A DNA stretch of 64,000 bases from Anaeramoeba ignava (Eukaryota; Metamonada; Anaeramoebidae): assembly GCA_028826165.1 (NCBI GenBank), contig JAPDFW010000061.1, positions 248,001 to 312,000 on the forward strand, in the 5' to 3' direction. A program made the translations under genes and the position numbers. The notes beneath the pieces were generated by a model. The model ran no database searches and had not been told where the DNA came from. It saw nothing but the letters and a program-made list of their open reading frames with translations. Shown here one piece after another: positions 1 to 10,516 of the stretch. Positions within the stretch are counted from its first letter, which is position 1, and every line of letters starts with the position of its first letter.

Positions 1-341
1 CAAAATCAAAATCAAAATCAAAATCAAAATCAAAATCAAAATCAAAATCAAAATCAAAATCAAAATCAAAATCAAAATCAGAATCAGAATCAGAATCAAA
101 ATCAAAATCAAAATCAAAATCAAAATCAAAATCAAATTCAAAATCAAAATCAAAACCAAATTCAAATTCAAAATCAAAATCAAAATCAAAATCAAAATTT
201 AAATCAAAATCAAAATCAAAATCAAAATCAAAATCAAATTCAGACTCTCAAAAAATAAACTTTACAAGGAAAAATGTTAAGACAATACCAACAGTACAAC
301 CATCTCATGAAATAATCATTCCATCAGGAAATTCAGATTGA
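1..341 (+). CDS. 3' end of an unknown S/K-rich protein (5' truncated)
   Basis: A reading frame enters from the left edge (codons start at base 3) and ends with TGA at 339-341. It reads as alternating Ser-Lys with a short Ser-Glu stretch, then leaves the CAAAAT repeat and finishes in about 30 non-repetitive residues ending in ...SHEIIIPSGNSD. That non-repetitive tail is why I prefer this frame over the Gln-Asn frame of the same repeat, which stops at about 264. No domain is visible and the function is unknown. The CAAAAT hexamer is the same repeat that fills the intron of the next gene, so part of this stretch could also be non-coding. Confidence 0.45.
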   Translation, partial: KSKSKSKSKSKSKSKSKSKSKSKSKSESESESKSKSKSKSKSKSNSKSKSKPNSNSKSKSKSKSKFKSKSKSKSKSKSNSDSQKINFTRKNVKTIPTVQPSHEIIIPSGNSD

Positions 342-622
342 AATTCAGATTGAAATTAAAATTAAAATTAAAATTAAAATTAAAATTAAAATTTAAATTA
401 AAATTAAAATTGAAATTAAAATTAAAATTAGAATTAAAATTAATTTATAAAATTAAAATTTGGAAAAAAATTCCTTTTTTGATTGAAAAAAGTAAAAAAG
501 AAAATCAAGAATTTCCACTTTATTTTTCTCCTTTTTTTTTTTTCCTTTTTTATTTTTTTTTTTCCTTTTTTTATTTTTCATTTTTTTCCTTTTTTTTTAT
601 TTGAAATTATTATTTAAAAATA
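342..622. other. Intergenic AATTAA repeat followed by a T-rich leader
   Basis: This gap holds a short ATTAAA-type simple repeat (about 345-450) and then a strongly T-rich tract with CTTTTT/CATTTTT runs (about 520-600) directly before the start codon of the first zinc-finger gene. No gene is seen. Confidence 0.5.
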
Positions 623-3283
623 ATGAATGTTTGTGATATAAAATTTAAATTAAAACGACAAAACAAACAAAAAAAAACTAAGATAAATTAAAATTTTTTT
701 TATAAAAAAACAAAATAAATAAAAAATAAAACAAAAACAGTCAAACAATGATCCAATGATGTGTTCTTATTTAGGACAAGGATGGTGTAATTCTTATGAT
801 CATTATAAAACAAATGATACCAATTTACATCCACCGAATAGAATAGTATGCCCTAATTTTTATCAAGGTAAACAATGCAATACATCTGATTGTCCTTATG
901 TTCATCCAAGGTTTGAGGATTTTTTGGAATGGAGAAATGAAATTTTAAGTCAAAATCAGGAAGTTAAAGATATTAAAAAAATTAATTGTTTTTTTCTTGA
1001 TCAAAGAGAAAAAGCATCTACAAAAAGTAAAATCAAAAAATCAAATTCAATTCCAATATTAAAATCAATATCTAAATCAAAATCAATATTAAAATTAAAA
1101 TCAAATTCAATTTCAATATTAAAATCAAAATTAAAATAAAAATCAATTTCAATATTAAAATCAAAACCAAAATCAAAATAAAAATCAATATCAAAATCAA
1201 TATTAAAATTAAAATCAAAATAAAAATCTAAATTCAAATTCAAATCAAAATAAAAATCAAAATAAAATCAATATCTAAATTCAATATCAAATTCAAATTC
1301 AAATTAAAATTCAAATTAAAATTCAAAATCAAAATAAAAATCAATATCAAAATCAAAATCAAAATCAAAATCAAAATCAAAATCAAAATTTAAATCAATA
1401 TCAAAATCAAAATCAAAATTAATATAAAAATCAATATCTAAATCAAAATCTAAATTCAAAATCAAAATCAAAATCAAAAATCAAAACCAAAATCTAAATT
1501 CAAATTAAAATCAATATCAAAATTAAAATAAAAATCAAATTCAAATTCAAATTCAAATTCAAATTCAAATTCAAATTCAAAATAAAAATTAAAATCAAAA
1601 CCAAAATCAAAATCAATATTAAAATCAAAATCGAAATTAAAATTAAAATCAAAACCAAAATCAAAATCAAAATCAAAACCAAAATCAAAATCAAAATCAA
1701 AACCAAAATCAAAATCAAAATAAAAATCAAAATCAAAATTAAAATTCAAAAATATTATTTATAAATTCAAAATAGAATGTCCAAATGAAAAATCAAAATT
1801 TTTTGGTTTTTTTGAAAAACATTGTGACACGAAAATGTGCAAATATGAGCATAATAATTTTCCATCTAAATTAAAATCAAAACTTGGAGATGCAATTTTG
1901 AATTATAAAACATCGAAAAAATCCAAACCACCAAATCCAAATCAGAATCAAAATCAAAATTCAAATCAAACTCAATTTCAGTTTCCAAATCCAAATCAAA
2001 ATCAAAATCAATTTCAAAATCCAAATCAAAATCCAAATCCAAATCCAAATCAAAATCAAAAACATTCCAAACAAAAGTATTCCAAACAAAAACATTCCAA
2101 ACATCATACAAAATCAAAAAAAAATCAATATCAAAATCAAAATCAAAATCAAAATCAATTCCAAACAAAAGTATTCCAAACAAAAACATTCCAAACATCA
2201 TACAAAATCAAAAAAAAAATCAATATCAAAATCAAAATCAAAATCAAAATCAATTTCAAAATCAAAACACAAATCAAAGTCAATTTCAGTTTCCAAATCC
2301 AAATCCAAATACAAATCAAAATACAAATCAAACTCAATTCCAGTTCCCAAATCCAAATCCAAATCCAAATCAATTTCAAAATCCAAATCAATTTCAAAAT
2401 CCAAATCAATTTCAAAATCAAATTCAAAATCAATTTCAAAATCCAAATCAATTTCAAAATCCAAATCAATTTCAAAATCCAAATCAATTTCAAAATCCAA
2501 ATCAATTTCAAAATCCAAACCAAAACACAAATCAAAATGGAATCATTTCGACCGATTCTTCCACCACTAATTCAGAAATTGAAACAAAAAAACACAAACC
2601 AAAACACAAACCAAAACACAAACCAAAACACAAACCAAAACACAAACCAAAAAGAAAACACAAATCAAAACACAAACCAAAACACAAACCAAAACACAAA
2701 CCAAAAAGAAAACACAAATCAAAACATAAATCCAAAAAACATTCAGATTCAGAAACAGAATCAGAAAATGAATCATATTCACAATCAGAGTCAGAAACAG
2801 ATTCAAATGAACAACCAGATTCAGAAAATAAATCATATTCACAATCAGAGTCAGAAAATGAATCAGAATCAGAAAATGAATCAGATTCACAAGAACAATC
2901 TGAATCAGAAAATGAATCAGAATCAGATAATCAATCAAAATCAGAAAATGAATCAGAATCAGATAATCAATCAGAATCAGATAATCAATCAGATTCAGAA
3001 CCAGAAAATGGATCACAAGAACAATCTGAATCAGAAAATGAATCAGAAAATGAATCAAATTCAAATGAACAATCAGAATCAGAAAATGAATCAGATTCAA
3101 ATGAACAATCAGAATCAGAAAATGAATCAGATTCAAATGAACAATCAGATTCAGAAAATGAATCAAATTCAAATGAACAATCAGATTCAGAAAGTGATAC
3201 AAAACATAAAAAGAAGCATAAGTCAAAACATAAAAAGAAGCATCATTCTCGCAAATAAATTCTATTTCTATTTCTATTTCTAA
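623..3283 (+). CDS. CCCH-type zinc finger protein, copy A (3 coding exons)
   Basis: Proposed exons are 623-628 (Met-Asn only), 741-1026 and 1776 onward; introns are GT...AG and the frame is kept (phases 0 and 1). Exon 2 encodes a CCCH finger, C-x8-C-x4-C-x3-H, in IVCPNFYQGKQC...CPYVH. Exon 3 opens with a second finger, C...C-x4-C-x3-H ending MCKYEH. Such fingers usually bind RNA; that role is inferred. Exon 3 continues into Q/N/P-rich repeats. A 94-bp tandem duplication at 2067-2255, not a multiple of three and with an extra A in its second copy, shifts the frame. Read literally the frame ends at 3283. The frame used before the duplication reappears downstream as K-H-K-P repeats and a Ser-Glu-rich tail ending HKKKHHSRK with a stop at 3256-3258, which is probably the true C-terminus. 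It is a tandem paralogue of the next gene. Confidence 0.7.
1027..1775 (+). repeat. Intron 2 of zinc-finger copy A, filled with CAAAAT-type hexamers
   Basis: A 749-nt intron with donor GTAAAA and acceptor AAATAG. It is almost wholly degenerate CAAAAT/TCAAAT hexamers. It separates the two CCCH fingers and is phase 1, exactly as in the neighbouring paralogue. Confidence 0.7.
2067..2255 (+). repeat. 94-bp tandem duplication causing a frameshift
   Basis: The segment at 2067-2160 recurs at 2161-2255. The copies differ by one base in an A run (9 versus 10). The net insertion is 95 bases, so the frame changes across it. It lies in the Q/N-rich part of zinc-finger copy A. Confidence 0.85.
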
Positions 3284-3377
3284 ATTTTAATTTTAATTTG
3301 AATTTTAATTTTAATTTTAAAAATCTAATCATTTGTTTTCAAAAAACAAAAACAAGAAAAAAAGTTTTATTCCAAAT

Positions 3378-3448
3378 TATTTTTCCTTTTTTTTATTTTT
3401 ATTTTTTATTTTTCCTTTTTTTCATTTTTTCCTTTTTTTTTAAACATA
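3378..3448 (+). promoter_or_regulatory. T-rich tract before a start codon (example)
   Basis: A run of T interrupted by CC and CA (about 3378-3441) ends a few bases before the proposed ATG at 3449. Similar coding-strand T-rich tracts precede the starts at 623, 6880, 18498, 32600 and 43559, and the minus-strand start at 61483. A promoter or 5' UTR role is inferred only from position. Confidence 0.3.
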
Positions 3449-6400
3449 ATGAATGTTTGTTTTTTCCAAACTAAAATAAAAACTAAAATAAAAACTAAAT
3501 TAAAAATAAAAATAAAAATGAAAATTAAAATTAAAATAAAAATAGCCAAATAATTCAGGAATGTGTTCTTATTTAGGAAAAGGATGGTGTAATTCTTATG
3601 AGCATTATAAAGCAAATGATACCAATTTACATCCACCGAGTAGAATAGTTTGTCGCAAATTTTATAAAGGAGAATCGTGCAAAGATCCTAATTGTCCATA
3701 TACTCATCCAAGAGCTGAAGATTTTTTGCAATGGAGAGCCCAGGCTTTAAGTCAAAATCCGGAAGTTAGAGATATTAAAAAAATTAATTGTTTTTTTCTT
3801 GATCAAAGACAACAACCTCATAAACAACGTAAGAAAAATATCTTCAATATAATCAATAAATTCAATATAATCAATATAATTAATAAATTCAATAAATTTA
3901 ATAAATTCAATATAATCAATATAATTAATATATTCAATAAATTCAATATATTCAATAAATTCAATAAATTCAATAAATTCAATAAATTTAATATATTCAA
4001 TAAAATTAATATATTCAATATAATCAATATAATCAATAAATTCAATATAATCAATAAATTCAATAAATTCAATAAATTCAATAAATTCAATAAATTCAAT
4101 AAATTCAATAAATTCAATAAATTCAATATAATCAATATAATTAATATATTCAATATATTCAATAAATTTAATAAATTCAATATAATCAATATATTCAATA
4201 AATTCAATAAATTCAATAAATTCAATAAATTCAATAAATTTAATATAATCAATAAATTTAATAAATTCAATATAATTAATATATTCAATATAATCAATAA
4301 ATTCAATAAATTCAATAAATTCAATAAATTCAATAAATTCAAATAAATTCAATATAATCAATAAATTCAATAAATTCAATATAATTAATAAAATTAATAT
4401 ATTCAATAAATTCAATATAATAATATATTCAATATAATCAATAAATTCAATAAATTCAATATAATCAATATAATCAATAAATTTAATAAATTCAATAAAT
4501 TCAATATAATCAATAAATTCAATAAATTCAATAAATTCAATAAATTTAATATATTCAATATAATCAATAAATTCAATAAATTCAATAAATTTAATATATT
4601 CAATATAATCAATAAATTTAATATATTCAATATAATTAATATATTCAATAAATTCAATAAATTTAATATATTCAATATAATCAATAAATTTAATAAATTC
4701 AATATATTCAATATAATTAATATATTCAATAAATTCAATAAATTCAATATATTCAATATAATCAATATAATCAATATAATCAATATATTCAATATAATTA
4801 ATATATTCAATATAATCAATATATTCAATATATTCAATAAATTCAATATATTCAATATATTCAATAAATTCAATAAATTCAATAAATTCAATAAATTCAA
4901 TATAATCAATATAATCAATAAATTTAATAAATTCAATATATTCAATAAATTTAATATATTTAATATATTCAATAAATTCAATAAATTCAATATAATCAAT
5001 ATAATCAATATAATCAATATATTCAATTATAATCAATATAATCAATATATTCAATATATTTAATATATTCAATAAATTCAATAAATTTAATAAATTCAAT
5101 ATAATTAATATATTCAATATAATCAATATATTCAATAAATTTAATATATTCAATATAATCAATATATTCAATATAATCAATATAATCAATATAATCAATA
5201 TAATCAATATAATCAATAAATTCAATATAATCAATATAATCAATAAATTCAATATATTTAATATATTCAATAAATTCAATATATTCAATATATTCAATAT
5301 AATCAATATAATCAATATAATCAATATAATCAATATATTCAATATAATTAATATATTCAATATAATCAATATAATCAATATAATCAATATATTCAATATA
5401 TTCAATATATTCAATATAATTAATATATTCAATATAATCAATATATTCAATATATTCAATATATTCAATATATTCAATATATTCAATAAATTCAATATAT
5501 TCAATATATTCAATAAATTCAATAAATTCAATATAATCAATATATTCAATAAATTTAATAAATTCAATATATTCAATAAATTTAATATATTTAATATATT
5601 CAATATATTCAATATATTCAATATAATCAATAAATTCAATATATTCATCAATTACAAAAGTATGCTCAAATGAAAATGGCAATGGACATCATTGTAGTAT
5701 AAATATGTGCCCATGTGAACACAAATCATTTCCACATCATTTAAAATCCTCAATGGGTAATTCTATTTCAAATCACAAAAAAGAAAAACATCCACAAAAC
5801 AATCAAGGTTTAAATGGAAATAGTGGAGGAAATCAAAGTTCATTTATATATCCAAATCCAAATCAAAATCCACAAATTCAATTTACGAATCCAAAACCAA
5901 ATCCAAATCCACAAATTCAATTTATAAGACAAAATATGCCAATGAATCAAGGTGGACCAAATCAATCAATGCGTTCAAATCCATATCCAAATCCAAATCC
6001 ATATCCATATCCATATCAAAATCCAAATCAAAATACAAATCTAAATCAATATCCAAATCTAAATCCAAATCAAAATACAAATCTAAATCCAAATCAAAAT
6101 ACAAATCTAAATCCAAAACATTCTCATCATCGTTCTCATCATGATAATCCAAAAAATCATTCAAAACATCATCACCATCATCATCATTCAAAACATCGTC
6201 ATCATCATAAAAAATCAGATTCAAAACATCATCATCACTCAAAACATCATCACTCAAAACATCATCACTCAAAACATCATCACTCAAAACATCATCACTC
6301 AAAACATCATCATCATCATCATAAAAAATCAGATTCAAAATCAAAATCAATATCAAAATCAATATCAATATCAATATCAAAATCAAAATCAATATCAATA

Positions 6401-6659
6401 TCAATATCAAAATCAAAATCAGAATCAGAATCAGATTCAAAACATCATCATAAAAATCAGAATCAAACCAAAATCAAAACAACAACAACATCATCATAAA
6501 AAATCAGAATCAAAACCAAAATCAAAACAACAACAACATCATCATCATAAAAAATCAGAATCAAAACCAAAATCAGATTCAAAACATCATCATCATAAAA
6601 AATCAGATTCAAAACATCATCATCATAAAAAATCAGAAGAAAATCAAAATAAAAAATAA
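3449..6659 (+). CDS. CCCH-type zinc finger protein, copy B (3 coding exons)
   Basis: Exons: 3449-3454 (Met-Asn), 3546-3828 and 5661-6659. Exon 2 is closely similar to that of copy A (MCSYLGKGWCNSYEHY against MCSYLGQGWCNSYDHY) and carries the finger VCRKFYKGESC...CPYTH. Exon 3 begins with a second finger, C-x9-C-x4-C-x3-H, ending CPCEH. The intron between them is phase 1, as in copy A. The tail is N/P-rich, then Ser-His-Lys rich. Read literally the frame stops at 6499, but two A runs at 6452-6470 are each one base shorter than in the neighbouring repeat units; allowing for that, the HHHHKKSES pattern continues to a stop at 6657-6659. RNA binding is inferred from the fingers. Copies A and B are clearly a tandem duplication. 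Confidence 0.7.
3829..5660 (+). repeat. Intron 2 of zinc-finger copy B, TTCAATAAA/TTCAATATA repeats
   Basis: A 1,832-nt intron with donor GTAAGA and acceptor AAAAG. It is built of 6-mers and 9-mers of the type ATTCAATAA and ATTCAATATA. It lacks stops over long stretches on both strands, so large spurious open frames overlap it; these read as N-I/F-N-K on the plus strand and as E-Y/F-I or L-I-L-N on the minus strand. Confidence 0.8.
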
Positions 6660-6879
6660 TGGAAAAAAAAAAGCAATCATTCAATTCAAATTCTCAAAGT
6701 GATTGATGTTTGAATTAAAATTCAATTTTGATTTTCTTCTGTTTTTTTTTTGAAATAATTTTTTATTCAAATCCAAAAATTTTTTTTAAATAAAAAATCA
6801 AAACAATTTTTTAATTTTCTTTTTTCTCATTTTTTTTTTTTCCATTATTTTTTTTTTTCATTTTTTCTTAATAAAGCAA

Positions 6880-9800
6880 ATGAACCCAAACGATGAAGAT
6901 TTTTCTCCAGTTGAAGCCTTACTTGACTCAGCAAGTCATGGCGATCTTCAAGGCATTCAAAAATTAATTGATGCAGGTGTTGATGTTAACAGTCAAAATG
7001 AAGTAATAATCAAAAAAAAAAGAAAAAAAAAACAAAATCAAAATAACGATCAAAATAAAAAAAAATTTTTAATTAAAATTTTTTATTTGAAATTAAATTT
7101 TTTTTTTCTTTTTTTTTTAAATAATAAAATAATAAAAGTGGGTAAAAAAAAAATCTTTAACGAATTATAAAAATATCGAAATAATAAATTTATTCTGTTG
7201 ATTTTAATTTAATATTAAAAAGGAAGAAACAGCTCTTTTATTAGCAAGTATTAATGGTCATTCGAGTGTTGTTAGTTCACTTATAAAACTTGGAGCAAAT
7301 ATTAATCATCAAAACCAAGTAAATTTCAATTTGAAAATCAAAAGCTAAATAAAAATCAATTTGAATTTGAAAATCAAAATCAAAATCTAAATCTAAATCA
7401 AAATCTAAATCAATTTCAAAATCAATATCAATTTCAAAATCAATATCAATTTCTAAATCAATTTCTAAATCAATTTCTAAATCAATTTCTAAATCAATTT
7501 CAAATTCAATTTCAAAATCTAAATCAAAATCAATTTCAAAATCAATTTCAAAATCAATTTCAAAATCAATTTCAAAATCAATTTCAAAATCAATTTCAAA
7601 ATCAATTTCAAAATCAATTTCAATTTTAAATTCAATTTTAAATTCAATTTCAATTTCAAAATCAAAATCAATTTCTAATTCAATTTCTAAATCAATTTCT
7701 AAATCAATTTCAAATTCAATTTCTAAATCAATTTCAAAATCAATTTCAAAATCAATTTCAAAATCAATTTCTAAATCAATTTCAATTTCAATTTCAAAAT
7801 CAATTTCAATTTCTAAATCAATTTCAATTTCAAAATCAAAATCAATTTCAATTTCAAAATCAAAATCAATTTCAAAATCAATTTCAAATTCAATTTCAAA
7901 ATCAAAATCGAAATCAATTTGAAAATCAATTTCAATTTCAAAATCAATTTCAAAATCAAAATCAATTTCTAAATCAATTTCTAAATCAATTTCAATTTCA
8001 AAATCAATTTCAAAATCAAAATCAATTTCAATTTCAAAATCAAAATCAATTTCAATTTCAATTTGAAAATCAATTTCAAAATCAAAATCAATTTCAAAAT
8101 CAATTTCTAAATCAATTTCAAAATCAATTCAATTTGAACATCAATTTCAAAATCAAAATCAATTTCAAAATCTAAATCAAAATCAATTTCAAAATCAATT
8201 TCAAAATCAATTTCAATTTCAAAATCTAATTCAATTTCAAAATCAATTTCTAAATCAATTTCAAAATCAATTTCAATTTCAAAATCTAATTCAATTTCAA
8301 AATCAATTTCTAAATCAATTTCAAAATCAATTTCTAAATCAATTTCAATTTCAAAATCAATTTCAATTTCAAAATCAATTTCAAAATCAATTTCTAAATC
8401 AAAATAAATCAATTTCAATTTCAATTTCAAAATCAAAATCAATTTCAAATTCAATTTCTAATTCAATTTCAAAATCAATTCCAATTTGAACATCAATTTC
8501 AATTTCAAAATCAATTTCTAAATCAATTTCAATTTGAACATCAATTTCAATTTGAAAATCAATTTCAAAATCAAAATCAATTTCAAAATCTAAATCAATT
8601 TCAAAATCAAAATCAATTTCTAAATCAATTTCTAAATCAATTTCAAAATCAATTCCAATTTGAACATCAATTTCAAAATCAAAATCAATTTCAAAATCTA
8701 AATCAATTTCAAAATCAATTTCAATTTCAAAATCAATTTCTAAATCAATTTCTAAATCAATTTCAAAATCAATTTCAAAATCTAAATCAATTTCAAAATC
8801 AATTTCAAAATCTAAATCAATTTCAAAATCAATTTCAATTTTAAATTCAATTTCAAAATCAATTTCAAAATCTAAATCAATTTCAAAATCAATTTCAAAA
8901 TCAATTTCAAAATCAATTTCTAAATCAATTTCAAAATCTAAATCAATTTCAAAATCAATTTCAAAATCAATTTCAAAATCAATTTCTAAATCAATTTCAA
9001 AATCAATTTCAAAATCAATTTCAAAATCAATTTCAAAATCAATTTCAAAATCAATTTCTAAATCAATTTCAAAATCAATTTCTAAATCAATTTCAAAATC
9101 AAAATCTAAATCAATTTCTAAATCAATTTCAATTTCAAAATCAATTTCTAAATCAATTTCAAAATCAATTTCAAAATCTAAATCAATTTCTAAATCAATT
9201 TCAATTTCAAAATCAAAATCAATTTCAAAATCAATTTCAATTTGAAAATCAAAATCAAATCCAAAATCAATTTCAAAATCAATTTCTAAATCAATTTCAA
9301 AATCAATTTCAAAATCAATTTCTAAATCAATTTCAATTTCAAAATCGTTTTTGTTATTTAGTTTGTAAGTTAATTTTTTTCAACATTTTTCATTCAAATA
9401 TCAATCAAAAAAATTATTTATAATTAATTTTTTTAATATAATAGAAAGAAACAGCTTTAATTCTTGCAGTAACAAATGGACATATTGATGTTGTCAAAGA
9501 ACTTATGAAAGCAAAAGCTGATAAAAAAATTGCTGATCAAGTAAAAATTAAAATTAAAATTTAAATTAATTTATAAAATTAAAAATTAAAATTAAAATTA
9601 AAATTAAAATTAAAATTAAAATTAAAATCAAAATCAAAATTAAAATTAAAATTAAAATTAAAATTAAAATTAAAATTAAAATTAAAATTAAAATTAAAAT
9701 TAAAATTAAAATTCATTTATAAAATTAAAATTAAAATTAAAATTAAAATTCATTTATAAAATTAAAATCAAAAATTAAATTAATTTATAAAATTAAAAAT

Positions 9801-10153
9801 TAAAATCAAAAATTAAAATTAAAATTAAAATTAAAATTAAAATTCATTTATAAAATTAAAATTAAAATTAAAATTAAAATTAAAATTAAAATTAATATTA
9901 AAATTAAAATTAAAATTAAAATTAATATTAAAATTAAAATTAAAATTAAAATTAAAATTCATTTATAAAATTAAAATTGTTTTTTGATTTCTTGTTTTTT
10001 TAGGATGTAAAAAAATTCTATTCCAAAAAATATTTTCTTTTCTTTTAATAACTTTTTTTTTTTATTTTTTTATTTCATTTATTATTTTGTAAATAGGGAA
10101 ATACTGCTATGGATTATGCTAAAAATAAAGCAATTCAAGATGCTCTTAAATAA
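6880..10153 (+). CDS. Small ankyrin-repeat protein (4 exons, 123 aa)
   Basis: Exons are 6880-7002, 7223-7318, 9445-9540 and 10097-10153, all separated by phase-0 introns. The spliced protein is a short ankyrin array: VEALLDSASHGDLQGIQKLI, then EETALLLASINGHSSVV, KETALILAVTNGHIDVV and a final GNTAMDYAKNKA helix before TAA. Each intron falls at the same place in the repeat, just before the (G/K/E)ET/NTA box, and exons 2 and 3 are both exactly 96 nt (32 codons). Ankyrin arrays mediate protein-protein binding; no partner can be read from the sequence. Intron 2 is inflated to 2.1 kb. Confidence 0.85.
7319..9444 (+). repeat. Ankyrin-gene intron 2: CAATTT/CAAAAT/CTAAAT repeat
   Basis: A 2,126-nt intron made almost only of AATCAATTTC and AAATCAATTTCTAA-like hexamer mixtures. 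Donor GTAAAT, acceptor AATAG. No gene is seen inside. Confidence 0.85.
9541..10096 (+). repeat. Ankyrin-gene intron 3: AATTAA repeat
   Basis: A 556-nt intron dominated by the hexamer AATTAA with interspersed TTCATTTATAAAATT units; donor GTAAAA, acceptor AAATAG. The same AATTAA/CATTTATAA repeat fills the chaperonin-10 intron at 20380-20809. Confidence 0.8.
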
Positions 10154-10516
10154 CTCAAAAATTTTTCTTTTTTTTTTTTTAAAGAAATCTTTTTGTTTTT
10201 TTTTTGTTCCACTTTTTTTTTTCTTCTTTTTTTTTCAAATTACAAAAAAAGCAAAATCGAAAAGAAAAAAATAAAGAGAAAAAAAAATAATTAAATTTTA
10301 AATCTAAAAAGAAAATTAATCAAAATGGTTTTTATGTCAAAATTGTTTTTTTGTTTTGTTTTGTTTTTTGTTTTTTGTTTTTTGTTTTTTGTTTTTTGTT
10401 TTGTTTTGTTTTTTGTTTTGGGGTTAAAAAAAAATGATCAATAAAAAAAAATAATTAAATTAAAATTTTTCAATTTCATTTTTTCATTTTTTCATTTTAA
10501 CTTTTCCAAAAAAAAA
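10154..10516. other. AT-rich intergenic spacer
   Basis: The spacer contains T and A homopolymers and a (GTTTT)n-like patch at about 10346-10420. No coding or RNA feature is recognised. It ends in the T-rich leader of the ferredoxin-flavodiiron gene. Confidence 0.5.

Noticed and set aside
1-264. Gln-Asn reading frame of the first 264 bases
   Set aside because: The Ser-Lys frame continues into a non-repetitive tail, while the Gln-Asn frame stops soon after the repeat.
338-604. Open frame of K-L repeats ending in Phe runs
   Set aside because: It is a translation of the AATTAA repeat and T-rich leader between genes.
3747-5682. Very long minus-strand open frames reading L-I-L-N or E-Y-I-D repeats
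   Set aside because: They lie in the intron repeat of zinc-finger B; the repeat lacks stops in several frames and has no non-repetitive domain.
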